Shown piece after piece: positions 48,467 to 59,441 of a stretch of DNA of 64,000 nucleotides. Below the pieces are notes generated by a model that saw only the letters and a list, made by a program, of their open reading frames with translations, did no database searches and was not told the DNA's origin. The DNA comes from Gari tellinella. Its lineage: Eukaryota > Mollusca > Bivalvia > Cardiida > Psammobiidae. Made by a program: the position numbers and the translations under genes. Where the stretch lies: contig OV277871.1 of the NCBI GenBank assembly GCA_922989275.2, forward strand, positions 27,848,693-27,912,692, in the 5' to 3' direction. Every line of letters starts with the position of its first letter. Position 1 is the first letter of the stretch.

Positions 48467-48657
48467 CAGGGCTCCAGATAAGAGAGAGTACACTGAACAA
48501 ATCAAACATTTTCTTGCTAATTTTAGCACCAAATCCTATGGTGTTACTACTCATTAGAATCGTCTCTTCGAGACGATTCTAATGAGTAGTGACACCATAG
48601 GGTTGAAGCAGAAATGAAGATTTTAATTTTGATATACTCCCCTTATCTGGAGCCCTG
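48467..48657 (+). mobile_element. family B MITE with 6-bp TSD
   Basis: 191 bp, CAGGGCTCCAGATAAGAG to CTTATCTGGAGCCCTG. TSD ATGTTA at 48461-48466 and 48658-48663. Confidence 0.94.
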
Positions 48658-48995
48658 ATGTTAGCGGCAGATAATTGTGCCACAGTAATTATCTTTGCAA
48701 ACAGTTTGGATACAGTTAAGAAGCCGCATTTAAATAAAAGGTATCTGAGTGATGGTATGACATTAAATCTTCTGTGACCGGGTAAGAAACTTGGTAAATG
48801 TCGTTATACCAGATAGTTTTAGATCATAAAATGACTCCAGGCTTTTAAATGCAACATTCTCCAATATTAGAGTGTCACAGAATATTTATTCCAAGTGACA
48901 TTGAAACCTTTTCCCCTATTAAAGTGCCTTTTATCGCATTTGATTATTCCTCACAGAGATTACCTTTCATGCCTTAACCATTTCCATGTTCACTC
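48658..48995. other. intron sequence with small C and A fragments
   Basis: A half C stem (GCAAACAGTTTGGATACAGT) lies near 48698, and an A end fragment (TTTTCCCCTATTAAAGTGCC) at 48909-48955. The rest is unassigned. Confidence 0.45.
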
Positions 48996-49236
48996 TTTCC
49001 CCCCATAGAAGGGCCTTTTAGTGCATTCAGTTTATTCCTCCGCTGAATAAAATAGTTTCAATTTATACAGTCAGGAACATGTATCATAAATATTTCTTTA
49101 TTCTATCATATGGTAGCTTAAAGCAGGCTGAAAGTAAAGCAGAATGCGCATAAATACACATTTTGCTTTACTTTCAACTTGCTTTATGTAGTCACCTATT
49201 TTCAAAACTAGAAAAAGACTATGGGGTAATGGGTGA
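48996..49236 (-). mobile_element. family A MITE with mutated TTAA ends
   Basis: TCACTCTTTCCCCCCATAGA to GGGGTAATGGGTGA. Apex TGCGCATAAATACACA. Another A end scrap follows to 49290. Confidence 0.8.
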
Positions 49237-49556
49237 AATTGGTCACTTGTCCTAAAATCTAGAAACAAGCTATAGGGTCGAGTGTTAATATATTTAGCTG
49301 CTTCTATACCAGGAGCAAATTTCTAGAACTTTTTGTCTCTTTCCACAAGACATGAAAACATTAATACATTGGGTATGATATGAGCTTCTGATGGCAGAAT
49401 CTGTTCATCATATATGGTAGTGATAAAAGATGGCCTGTAATACATTTATGTCCGGACCAACGCCTCCCACGAGGGCAGAAATCAGAAACGAGATGGATGT
49501 TTTGATAGCCGTAAAGGCCATTGGGAGATGGACTTGAACCCAGAAATAACTGCTAG
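49237..49556. other. intron sequence, mostly unassigned
   Basis: After an A end scrap (CTAGAAACAAGCTATAGGG) nothing recognised. Confidence 0.35.
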
Positions 49557-49911
49557 TACAGCGCTTTGACTCTATAACAACATCCAATGGGAGACAAAGA
49601 GTGTGTGTGTTGTTCGGAGGGAGTCGTTATAGGGAGGGAAATTTGCTTACATTTGCAACCAGCTTGAATCCAGATCAGACGCCGTGTAACATGGTGCTGT
49701 TCTGGATTCAAGCTGTTTGTCACTCGTCATTTATGTTTTACTTTCAAAATGTCCAATATGTGACCTTGAGAAAAACAGCAGGCGACAATTTTAAGCAGAC
49801 GATATTGCAGCCGTGAAAAGGTTGGACATAATAATGTCCTGTTTAGGGAAAAGCAGCAAGCCTTGTAGAGAATCCTTGTTGGGAGGGTTGTTGTAGGGAG
49901 GGAGCACTGTA
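49557..49911. mobile_element. family K MITE, TA-flanked
   Basis: CAGCGCTTTGACTCTATAAC to GTTGTAGGGAGGGAGCACTG between TA. Arms GCAACCAGCTTGAATCCAGA / TCTGGATTCAAGCTGTTTG, apex ACGCCGTGTAACATGGTGC. Confidence 0.83.
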
Positions 49912-50019
49912 CAAGCATTCTATAGGATTGTCTCATTGATGATGTCAGAACACAGTTAAAAGCTTTCTTCTTTACTTTCATTGTGCTTTAGGCTGTCACC
50001 TGTGTTAAATTATTACTCA

Positions 50020-50125
50020 TCAAAAATGTCTTTTACACCTTTGTTTTATTTGTACCCTTAGGAGCAGTCTGTTCAGGTTCTGCACTGTTTGCTCAGACTT
50101 GTCTGTCCCAATACTAAGGATCATT
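50020..50125. mobile_element. right half of family E beside an A fragment
   Basis: An A block (ATGTCTTTTACACCTTTGTT) to about 50052, then AGGAGCAGTCTGTTCAGGTT, CACTGTTTGCTCAG and GTCTGTCCCAATACTAAGG. Confidence 0.68.
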
Positions 50126-50292
50126 ACGGTATACTGTGTTAGCTAGGGGATGTCTGTGAAATGAGGTCTACTGAGGCCCGTATGATGTAGTCCGGGTCCC
50201 CCAGGCTCCAGTGATAGAAGATAACCGGAATGAGGCTTGGCAGTGTATTTATTTCACTGAATGAAGAGGCTGTCATTATAACACAGTTACAT

Positions 50293-50545
50293 TTAACCTA
50301 TTACCCCCATAGCCTGTTTCTAGTTTTGAAGACAGCTGACTACTTAAAGCAGGTTGAAAGTAAAGCAGAATGTGCCTTAAGGCACATTCTGCTTTACTTT
50401 CAGTCTGCTTTAAGCTACTATCTGCTAGAATATAGAAAATATTTCTTATGATGCATATTCATGACTGTATAAATTGGAATATTTGTCTTCAGTGGATGAA
50501 TTAATTAAAGGTGTAAAAAGGCATATTTATGGGGTAATGGGTTAA
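50293..50545 (+). mobile_element. family A MITE
   Basis: 253 bp, TTAACCTATTACCCCCATAG to GGGGTAATGGGTTAA. Perfect inner stem with apex TGTGCCTTAAGGCACA. Confidence 0.92.
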
Positions 50546-50837
50546 ACAAGTACAAACTTTTATCACATTTTGTTTTTCCACTTTGCATGACATTCAGTGC
50601 CAAAGACATTTCTATGACTGAGCCTTCTCTATAAGCATTCATCTGTCTTTTGAAAAAAAGAAAAGAAAAACAAGCTATTATGGAAAACAATTAAAGTGAC
50701 CTTTTGAAAACAATATTAACAACAATGTACACTCTGGTTGATGTCACATGTTTTAAACTATCACTGTTTGGGAAAGGCACATTTTGCATAATGGTATAAT
50801 AAGTCCTCGTTCTTTTCATGCTGTATAGTTGCAATAT

Positions 50838-52790
50838 TAGCTGGCTTTATAGAAAAGTATTTCTTGGTAACCATCTGGCAACTGCCATCTCACAGTAGCC
50901 ATACAGGAAGTCATCACTATAGTATATCCTGGTTCTATAGTGGACAGGCAATACTACCTCTTGCTAATTAGCTCTGTATAACAGTATTTCTTGGTGACCA
51001 TCTGGCAGCTTCCCTCTGTAGCCATGCTGGTAGCCATCAGTAAAGTACAGCATTGTTCTATAGAGGACTGTAAATACTGCATATTGTTAGTTAGCTCTGT
51101 ATAACAGTATTTCTTGGTGACCATCTGGCAGCTGCCCTCTGTAGCCATGCTGGTAGCCATCAGTAAAGTACATCATTGTTCTATAGAGGACTGTAAATAC
51201 TGCATATTGTTAGTTAGCTCTGTATAACAGTATTTCTTGGTGACCATCTGGCAGCTGCCCTCTGTAGCCATACTGGTAGCCATCAGTAAAGTACATCATT
51301 GTTCTATAGAGGACTGTAAATACTGCATATTGTTAGTTAGCTCTGTATAACAGTATTTCTTGGTGACCATCTGGCAGCTGCCCTCTGTAGCCATGCTGGT
51401 AGCCATCAGTAAAGTACATCATTGTTCTATAGTGGAATGGAAATACTGCATATTGTTAGCTAGCTCTGTATAACTGTATTTCTTGGTGACCATCTGGCAG
51501 CTGCCCTCTGTAGCCATGCTGGTAGCCATCAGTAAAGAACATCATTGTTCTATAGAGGACTGGAAATACTGCATATTGTTAGCTAGCTCTGTATAACTGT
51601 ATTTCTTGGTGACCATCTGGCAGCTGCCCTCTGTAGCCATGCTGGTAGCCATCAGTAAAGTACATCATTGTTCTATAGTGGACTGGAAATACTGCATCTT
51701 GCTAATTAGCTCTGTATAACAGTATTTCTTGGTGACCATCTGGCAGCTTCCCTCTGTAGCCATGCTGGTAGCCATCAGTAAAGTACAGCATTGTTCTATA
51801 GAGGACTGTAAATACTGCATATTGTTAGTTAGCTCTGTATAACAGTATTTATTGGTGACCATCTGGCAGCTGCCCTCTGTAGCCATGCTGGTAGTCATCA
51901 GTAAAGTACATCATTGTTCTATAGTGGACTGGAAATACTGCATATTGTTAGCTAGCTCTGTATAACTGTATTTCTTGGTGACCATCTGGCAGCTGCCCTC
52001 TGTAGCCATGATGGTAGCCATCAGTAAAGTACATCATTGTTCTATAGTGGACTGGAAATACTGCATATTGTTAGCTAGCTCTGTATAACTGTATTTCTTG
52101 TTGACCATCTGGCAGCTGCCCTCTGTAGCCATGCTGGTAGCCATCAGTAAAGTACATCATTGTTCTATAGTGGACTGGAAGTACTGCATATTGTTAGCTA
52201 GCTCTGTATAACTGTATTTCTTGGTGACCATCTGGCAGCTGCCCTCTGTAGCCATGCTGGTAGCCATCAGTAAAGTACATCATTGTTCAATAGTGGACTG
52301 GTAATACTGCATATTGTTAGCTAGCTCTGTATAACTGTATTTCTTGGTGACCATCGGGCAGCTGCCTTCTGTAGCCATGCTGGTAGTCATCAGTAAAGTA
52401 CATCATTGTTCTATAGTGGACTGGAAATACTGCATAATTTATTGTTAACTAGCTCTGTATAACTGTATTTCTTTGTGACCATCTGGCAGCTGCCCTCTGT
52501 AGCCATGCTGGTAGCCATCAGTAAAGTACATCATTGTTCTATAGTGGACTGGAAATACTGCATATTGTTAGCTAGCTCTGTATAACTGTATTTCTTGTTG
52601 ACCATCTGGCAGCTGCCCTCTGTAGCCATGCTGGTAGCCATCAGTAAAGTACATCATTGTTCTATAGAGGACTGTAAATACTGCATATTGTTAGCTGGCT
52701 TTATAGAATAGTATTTCCTTGCCATCTGTACCGATACTGGAAGCTATCAGTATATTATACCCTATCTCTATGGTGGACAGGAAATACTAC
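50838..52790. repeat. 123-bp tandem satellite, about 15-16 units
   Basis: AGCTCTGTATAAC recurs at 50970 and then every 123 bp (51093, 51216, 51339 ... 52323); one unit is 128 bp because of an inserted TAATT-like stretch near 52436, and spacing returns to 123 at 52574. Units share TATTTCTTGGTGACCATCTG and GCCATGCTGGTAGCCATCAG. First and last units carry the same variant, GCTGGCTTTATAGAA. The period is 41 codons, so fragments stay open on the minus strand; no start, splice or family evidence supports coding. Confidence 0.95.
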
Positions 52791-52889
52791 CCATTGATCT
52801 ATGATATTGTCTTACAACCAGGAGGTATACCAACAAACCTCGGTATCTAAATCCAAAACTAACATCCACTGATAATATTTAAAGAAAGC

Positions 52890-52964
52890 AGCTTGAAGCA
52901 AGATTAAAGTAAAGCAGAAAGCTCCAAAAGGAGCTTTCTGCTTTACTTTTATCTTGCTTTAAGC
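52890..52964. repeat. A-type hairpin core with GCTCC/GGAGC apex
   Basis: GCTTGAAGCAAGATTAAAGT and ACTTTTATCTTGCTTTAAGC, apex AAGCTCCAAAAGGAGCTTT. No outer A blocks. Confidence 0.85.
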
Positions 52965-53051
52965 AATGGCCTATGTTTAACTTAGAAAAAATATCTTCAT
53001 TTAGAGTAGTGATATCAGGGAGATTTGATGGTAGTAGAGCGTTGTACCAGC

Positions 53052-53244
53052 CAGGGCTCCAGATAAGGGGGGTATTTCAAAAACTAAAATCTTTATTTCT
53101 CAATTAAACCCTATGGTGTCACTACTCATAAGAATCGTTCTTCTAGACGATTCTAATGAGTAGTAACACCATAGGATTTTGGATGTAAAATGAGTGAGAA
53201 AGTGTTGGATTTGTTCAATTTACCCTGTCTTATCTGGAGCCCTG
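53052..53244 (-). mobile_element. family B MITE with 8-bp flanking repeat
   Basis: 193 bp, CAGGGCTCCAGATAAGGGG to CTTATCTGGAGCCCTG. GTACCAGC flanks both sides (53044-53051, 53245-53252): either an 8-bp duplication, or GTACCA with two extra bases on the left. Confidence 0.93.
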
Positions 53245-53550
53245 GTACCAGCATGTACCAAGTCTCGGTTACTGTGAGATAGTACTGTCAAATTGGCTGT
53301 GATCAATTTCTGTCTGTGATACAATAGGGTAGAATATGATTGTCTCGCTCCCTTAAGAGAAGACATTTTTATGGGTTCAATATGCTGCGCTTCCTGCAAT
53401 TTAGGCAGTGTAATTTAAGAGCAAAATAAGGAAAGCCTGCCTTGTCAACTGACACAGAGACAAAGAGCGAGAGTTTGTTAAAACTACAGCTTTAAATTTT
53501 TAGATTGGGGGAAACTTATAGAATTTGTATTACAGCAATCTATTAACTGT
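53245..53550. other. single-copy-looking intron sequence
   Basis: Nothing recognised. Confidence 0.35.
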
Positions 53551-53693
53551 TAACATTAAGCCATACTGACTCATTTTGACTCATTTAGTCATTACGAAAT
53601 AGCCTCATACTGACTCATTTTGACACACTTTAATCCACTAGCTTGTAGTGAGATAAGCATTGATAATAGTTAATCGCTTATGAGTTAATGGGT
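53551..53693. mobile_element. family N MITE
   Basis: TAACATTAAGCCATACTGAC to CGCTTATGAGTTAATGGGT, with ACTGACTCATTTTGACACAC and GAGATAAGCATTGATAA as in 21425-21564. Confidence 0.75.
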
Positions 53694-53697
53694 CGAT

Positions 53698-53876
53698 AAT
53701 AATTGGGACACTCAGTATAACTACTGCAATTATCATCAAATTTGAACAAAATGTTTTTATCATACAGTAATGCGTCCAAAAGGTGTAAACTGAAAGGCAA
53801 ACAGTGCAGACCTCGACGAGGAAGCAGTCTGATCAAGGTCTACACTGTTTGCTCAGGCCTGTCTGTCTCAATACCC
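53698..53876 (+). mobile_element. family E MITE
   Basis: ATAATTGGGACACTCAGTATA to GTCTGTCTCAATACC. Arms GCAAACAGTGCAGACCTCGA / GGTCTACACTGTTTGC. Apex reduced to GAGGAAGCAGTCTG. Confidence 0.8.
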
Positions 53877-54393
53877 ATATGTTCTGTTTTGGCTGGGCGG
53901 TATGCAGCTCTGTTGTACAGAAAGATACTGTTCTAGATTTCACTGGACTAGACAGTTTTTCACAAGACGAATGAGTCCCGTAAGGGATATTAGAAATTTG
54001 AAATGGTTAAAACAGTTCCTTCAAATTTTTTGTCATTAAATGGAACAGTGCAATTTTCCAGGCAGGCTTAGCAAGTGCTCAATTGGGCAAAAAAGTGGAA
54101 TCGTGTGTTTCTGGAACGATGGGATTTGGTTCGTTAAAGGAGGAATAAATCAATTAAAGAAGGGGTTTGGCCATGATTAATGGAATTTGGTCAGGCTACA
54201 GTAATCCTTGGAATGCAGGGGAAATGACTATTGGAGACTTTTGCAGTTTGGATTCAGATGAGGACACATTTTCCAAACTTTTCTGTCACTTTGGTCATAT
54301 TTCTGTAAATTTAAGAAAGAAAGAATCAGTTTCAGAATTTCTGTCGAAATTTTTTTCTGTAGAGGATTTTAGTTTAGAGCATACACTCTTACT
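53877..54393. other. intron sequence with an unexplained 77-codon open frame
   Basis: On the + strand ATG 54167 to TAG 54398-54400 stays open outside known repeats (peptide includes DSDEDTFSKLFCHFGH). No family recognised and no splice context seen, so chance is likely. Confidence 0.3.
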
Positions 54394-54574
54394 GTGCTAG
54401 AAATATAGGATGTGTCATTCGTCATTGTTTAAGACAAGCTGATCTCAAACGAGTCTAGAATTGAAATGTTATTAAGCGAGCTTTGGCGAGCTTAATAACT
54501 TTTCTATTCTAGACCAGTTTGAGATCAACTTGTCTTAAACATCGACGAGTGTCATATTCCTTTTCTCACATTAC
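54394..54574. mobile_element. family M, 180-bp palindromic element
   Basis: Arms GTTTAAGACAAGCTGATCTC / GAGATCAACTTGTCTTAAAC and AATGTTATTAAGCGAGC / GCGAGCTTAATAACTTT meet at a TTTG loop near 54482. Outer parts mirror each other more loosely as far as 54394 and 54574. Single copy. Confidence 0.82.
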
Positions 54575-54619
54575 CAACGATTTAAGCTATTTTTAAGCAA
54601 TATGCATTTTTAACCCTGG

Positions 54620-54664
54620 TGACGTCAAAACGCTGTTATAATTAGTGACCTAATAGTGACGTCA
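54620..54664. promoter_or_regulatory. two CRE-type TGACGTCA palindromes
   Basis: Perfect TGACGTCA octamers at 54620-54627 and 54657-54664, start points 37 bp apart. This is the consensus site for CREB/ATF factors. Whether it is used is unknown; they lie deep in an intron in otherwise unassigned sequence. Confidence 0.35.
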
Positions 54665-54768
54665 TTAAAGTGATCTTACACATGTTGGAGATAAGGATAT
54701 TCGTCATCGTTGTTCGCTATTGAAAACAGGGGTAGTTATGTGAGAATATAGAATACTAATACTTAACA

Positions 54769-54834
54769 AACAGTGTAGAACCTGATCAGAGGCTTTCTTG
54801 AAAGAGCTGTCATATCTAGGTCTACACTGTTAAA
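54769..54834. repeat. D/E-type hairpin, degenerate
   Basis: CAAACAGTGTAGAACCTGAT and TAGGTCTACACTGTT arms, apex GAGGCTTTCTTGAAAGAGCT. Confidence 0.75.
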
Positions 54835-54939
54835 GGGCCATTATATTACAATTATAGTGGAGGAAAAATGTCTGTAGTATTTAAAGAAGAATGAAATGTA
54901 CAAGTATATGCCAAGTATATGCCAACTATTTGCCATGAA

Positions 54940-55003
54940 GGTCAAGGTCATTTAGAGGTTGTTAGTAATGTTACCTTCAAGGTCATTTAGAGGTTGTTAG
55001 TGT
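54940..55003. repeat. 34-bp tandem duplication with AAGGTCA motifs
   Basis: CAAGGTCATTTAGAGGTTGT and TAGT occur twice. The first copy is preceded by GAAGGT, giving a TCAAGGTCA extended half-site of the kind bound by ERR/NR5A nuclear receptors; its use is speculative. Confidence 0.75.
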
Positions 55004-55026
55004 TTAAGACACAGTGGTATTATGAC

Positions 55027-55178
55027 CCTAACTATTGAGATAGACATGCCTGAGCAAACAGTGTAGACCCAAATCAGACTGCTCCTGTAGGAACAGTCTA
55101 ATCAGGGTCTACACTGCTTGCCTTCCGTTTGGACAACGATAATTACAGCTGTTATACAGGGTGTCCCAACTTTTAGGG
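55027..55178 (-). mobile_element. family E MITE
   Basis: Hairpin 55053-55122 GCAAACAGTGTAGACCCAAA / CAGGGTCTACACTGCTTGC with apex GACTGCTCCTGTAGGAACAGTC. Right end ACAGGGTGTCCCAACTTTTAGG. Confidence 0.82.
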
Positions 55179-55470
55179 TATCTATTGTAAGCACTATATT
55201 GCTGCTGAGATGGTACTGGCAGCCATGTTTATATTCCAAGAGGGTAAAATAAAGTTGATCCAGACTTACTAAACAATATAAGCTAATATAATTACACATC
55301 CACTCAAGAAAACTACCTTTTAAGTCTTTTATCTGCCATGAAACAGTCTCTTCCGAAAAAACCATGTCTGCCTTTATTCCCAAAATTTAGTTGACAGACA
55401 TTTTGACTGAAGAACTGTCAATACAAAATATCAATACTCAGTTTTGATCAAGATCAGGGGAAGAGTTACT
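55179..55470. other. single-copy-looking intron sequence
   Basis: Nothing recognised. Confidence 0.35.
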
Positions 55471-55577
55471 CAGGGCTCCAGATTCTCGAGACGATTCTTA
55501 TGAGTAGTAACACAGTAGGGTTTAACGCAGAAATAAAGATTTTAGTTTTTGAAATACTCTCTTTATCTGGAGCTCTG
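55471..55577 (+). mobile_element. family B MITE, left palindrome arm deleted
   Basis: CAGGGCTCCAGATTCTCGAG to CTTTATCTGGAGCTCTG, 107 bp. Confidence 0.85.
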
Positions 55578-55797
55578 TCATGGTTTCCCCAATAGCATGC
55601 TTAGAGTTAATTCTATGGATGGAGCACAGAGAGATGGCATGCTCTGGGTGTTGAAAGCTTTCTAAGACATGCTACTTATGGAATATTTCACACAAAAAGA
55701 TAATCACAGCTGCATTTCTCTCAGTTTATTATTGAAGATAAAAGTTCTAGAGATTTAGATAATCTTTGGAAGTTTGTCAGTAAGTGATGCAGCCCAT

Positions 55798-55893
55798 ATT
55801 TACCCGGCGTCTGAATAGGCTCCAAACTGTTTGCCACTCAGATTAAAAACAAATAATAAGAAATGTCAAAAAATGGTAATTTCCTACATTTTA
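55798..55893 (+). mobile_element. right half of family C
   Basis: CGGCGTCTGAATAGGCTCCA, AACTGTTTGCCACTCAGATT, then AATTTCCTACATTTTAGC; interrupted by element T. Confidence 0.65.
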
Positions 55894-55897
55894 GCTA

Positions 55898-57063
55898 CCG
55901 TCATTTCCCGAGTATTGTGCGCATCCGTGTATAAAACGCACCCTTATTTTCAGGGTTAAATGTCTGGAAAAAAACTTTTCCCAAGGTTTTGGTCAGCGGT
56001 CGTACGCACGATTTCTCCTGCTGAACCCAGTTGTTTTTAAATGAAGAGAGTTCCGTAGGCATATTTTAGGACCAAGAAAATCCGTTAAATATGTGATAAT
56101 TACAAGTATTCTGATAGTCAGGGGGTTAAATCCGACCTTCAAAGTTCCAAAAAATGAGCTGCGACTGTGTTTAAAATGCTGGAAACGAAACCAGACATAT
56201 TTTTATGGGCATACTTAATTTTCATTTCTAGCGTCACATTAGAACAGGAACGGAATATGTTCCTGATTAGAATCACCCCGCATTATTCTGTGTAAGTTTG
56301 TAGATGCGTTTATTAGGATTAAAATACATAAATACTAAACATTTATTGTATGGAATCATTTCATCACTAGCATTTATTGAATTATGAAAAAATACGGTAG
56401 AATACGAATGTTCCGAAAAAGTTACAAAAAGTTTCGCTCTGAAAATCGTGTGCCGCCAATCAAAAGAATAATCCGGAAATAGTAAATTCGATTATGCGCA
56501 GTTCGGGCCCGGAAATGGCGGGTGTTTATACAGTGACGCTTTGTTTCTACGATGCAACCAGAGCTAAGTTTACTTTCTTTTGAGCGATTTCACGCAATAA
56601 TTATGAATAACAACTTGTTTATTTACTTTATTTCTCTCTCAGTTCAAAATGCCTTACCGATTTAGATTGTATTAGATACATACGTAGCGACTAACGTGCT
56701 CCCTCGAAAGAAGCTTCAAATAATCGAGGGCTTGCATTCTCAGATCGAAGACTAATTTTAATAACTTATAAGCAATCAAGTGTCATAACATCAACAGTTT
56801 ACACCCGGACAATCATAACTGATTATAATTGGGGTCACTAGCGTGTCATCTCCAATAAACAGCCCTAATCCCCGGCTATCATGTATGGGAGGTGTCAATT
56901 AAAGCCCTGCAGCGTATTGCGCAATCTTAACACATCGGTCTACGGGCGCTAACCGTTGGTCAAGGTTGGCTTAAGAGTCTTGTTCCACTGTATTGTACGC
57001 ACCCCCAAATTGCAGAAAAAAGATTTTATGATAAAAGTGCGCACAATACATAGCTAAAGACGG
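55898..57063. mobile_element. family T, 1.17-kb TA-flanked element
   Basis: TA duplicated at 55896-55897 and 57064-57065. Ends CCGTCATTTCCCGAGTATTG and the complement of CAATACATAGCTAAAGACGG, sharing GTATTGTGCGCA. Subterminal AAAACGCACCC and GTACGCACCCCC repeat the theme in mirrored positions. The interior is GC-richer than the intron average and has no long open frame. TA duplication fits Tc1/mariner-like or similar elements. Confidence 0.78.
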
Positions 57064-57076
57064 TATTTGCGTTTCG

Positions 57077-58324
57077 TTTGCCTGCTTTAAGCTACCATAT
57101 GCTAGGATATAGAAAATGTTTCTCATAGTGCATCATAATTCATAACTATAAAAGCAGTGATCATTCTGGATTGGATGAAGTGGGCCATTTGGCAGTTTTG
57201 GTGGGCCGAGCTTAAAACACCTTAGATTACTGAAAACACATGCAGAACAGAAACTGTAACATGCATCAAGAACTGAAATAAACCAATGTGGAAATAAAAT
57301 AACTTTTTCCTACCTATTGTTGTCTCTTATAGTGATAACCATGCAGTATACACTGTCTATTTCATGAATATCAGGTGTATTCTTGACACAAGAAATGCAT
57401 ACTTGCTTAGTGGAAGGTCTGTTGTACCCAAATAGTGAGCTGTCTTCATGCAATTGATAATGTATTTTTCTTTGCCGACTTTTAATACAGAACTAGCGAT
57501 CGCTACTCTAAGCATGTGTTATCAAAGTGTTTGTCCTAAAATTTAAACAGCCGTTAACAAAAATGGTTAGCCGAGTGTTCTCTTTGCATAGTTCACAAAT
57601 TCACTATTTTTTACCACTGTTGTAGCGTAGCCATTTGAATTTAGCTAGGCTTTGTGATCGTCGGCCATTTTTTCGAGTTCGATTTAGTCGGGGTGCGAGT
57701 GGTAACCGTTCAGACGCATTCTCGATCTGTGTAGGGACATTATAATTTGTTTTCGGCTGTGTAATAAAGAAATGCAATTTAGAGTTTTACCCTCGCATCC
57801 ATTTTTGGTTCGTTTCGACATACTTTGCTTTTCAAAACAACACTGACATGTGATTCAATCACAGACCGGAAACCGGCCACTAGATATCAACAACCAATCA
57901 ACGTTATCAATACTTATCACCGGAGGCTGTAACTAAGCAACATGCAATCGCAGCTACTCGGGCATGTACAGATCAAACGAAAGTCCAAGAGAGATCTCGA
58001 TTGAGCACCCCATTACCGGGAAGCGTGATATATTAATAAACCAATCAAATTGGGTCTAGTATTCGCTGCTGTCTTCACGGAAATTTCGACACAAAAGTGA
58101 AACTAGACAAATCTAATGGCCTTTCAAGTAAGATTTCGTTGCGGGATTACGGATTTCTGTGCGCCGATATGGCCCACATACAAAATTCTCTTTGCGCCAT
58201 TTGTGATTTTTATGCGTGAATCCCGCAAGGGCACATCCCAGAATGAACACTGTAAAAGTGGAACTTTTTCCTTCAGAGGAAGAATTATTAATTAAAGAGG
58301 TGTATCTATGGAGTAGAAGGTTAA
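57077..58324 (+). mobile_element. right half of family A hosting element U
   Basis: CCTGCTTTAAGCTACCATAT and TAGGATATAGAAAATGTTTC, then U, then GTGGAACTTTTTCCTTCAG to GAGTAGAAGGTTAA. Confidence 0.78.
57155..58252. mobile_element. family U, 1.1-kb element with 6-bp TSD
   Basis: TSD TAAAAG at 57149-57154 and 58253-58258. Inverted ends CAGTGATCATTCTGG / CCAGAATGAACACTG. The interior lacks the palindromes of the MITEs and has no long open frame. CAG ends and a 6-bp duplication are shared with family B. Confidence 0.85.
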
Positions 58325-59051
58325 GCAGTCACTTTTCTTGGAGAAGACTATCGTCCTTCAATGAGCGGTGACCTTACGCAAGTTTGACTGTAACTGACTC
58401 ATTTTTTACGTCGCTCCGTTTTGATATTTATCATAGTCACTGCTGGGTAATGTTTCAGTGCAGGGGCACTAATTAACAGGCCAATTTATAGGTTTTCTCT
58501 CTAAACAATATCACTTACACAGTAGGATGGTTATTTTTATGGCTGGCTTTCTTTCCGTGTGTATCGATTTAAATTTTTTTGGCATTTTACCTTGTTTGGA
58601 TAGCTGCTCGTTGGGCACAGATTGTTTGGAAATGGTTTTGCGGTAATGCTAGAGCGCTTGGAAAAAATAAACACTAAGAGACAGGCTTGATGAAGTTAAG
58701 GACACTTGACACGCCCCCTTTTTTGAATGTCAAAGCTGCGTAATTGGGGGATCAATTTGTCGTCTCTTGAGACTAGAGGTTCCTATATTATCATGCTACA
58801 TTTTTAATGACCCATATGTGTATTGCAATTTTCATTAGTGGAACAGTGAGGAAAACTGAGTTGCTATCATATAATGGATTTTTCTTTCCCAGTGTTGACT
58901 AAATAGTTTAGTCTATTTGCCGTGGTGTGAACGTTACAACTGTGTGATGTTTATACGGGATCTGTGGCCGTTTTATGCAATAAGTGATTAGGGATAAGCT
59001 TTCACCTGCAATAAGCCCATTAAACAGATGAGACGAGTATTGGTGACATTT
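58325..59051. other. single-copy-looking intron sequence
   Basis: No element or exon recognised in 727 bp. A CTGCTGGGTAATGTTTCAGTG near 58440 may be a C-end relic. Confidence 0.4.
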
Positions 59052-59119
59052 TCAAATAGTTTGGATCCTGATCAGGCCCCACATAATGTGGAGCCTGATC
59101 AGGATCCAAACTGTTTGTC
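59052..59119. repeat. C-type hairpin without outer ends
   Basis: CAAATAGTTTGGATCCTGAT / ATCAGGATCCAAACTGTTTG, apex CAGGCCCCACATAATGTGGAG. It lies 97 bp before a complete C element. Confidence 0.88.
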
Positions 59120-59215
59120 AATTATGTCAATCTAATAGTATAATTTATACACATCTATAAAAGAAAAGAGTTTTAAAAATCAAGTCATTATGAGATGATG
59201 AGATTTGTTTGCTAT

Positions 59216-59441
59216 TTAACTCTTTACATGCTAACGGCGGATATATCCGCCACAGTGATTGCCTTTGCAAACAGTTTGGATCCAGATGAGACGCCGCATA
59301 ATGCGGCGTCTCATCAGGATCCAAACTGTTTGACACTCTGAGCATGTTTTGAAAAGAAATTTAGAAGAAATATTTATTTTTTACGAACAATTGCAGACGA
59401 CAAATATTGCAGACAAATTTAACCAGCATGCAATGAGTTAA
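59216..59441 (+). mobile_element. family C MITE (reference description)
   Basis: 226 bp, TTAACTCTTTACATGCTAAC to ACCAGCATGCAATGAGTTAA. A small GGCGGATATATCCGCC palindrome follows the left end. The main hairpin (59265-59333) is GCAAACAGTTTGGATCCAGA / CAGGATCCAAACTGTTTG with apex GACGCCGCATAATGCGGCGTC. A TTGCAGACGACAAATATTGC block precedes the right end. The hairpin is off-centre. Confidence 0.93.

Noticed and set aside
50954..51898. Minus-strand open frames with a 41-residue repeat (Met-Ala-Thr...)
   Set aside because: Period 123 keeps frames open by arithmetic. Other units of the array are broken, and no start, splice or homology supports a protein.
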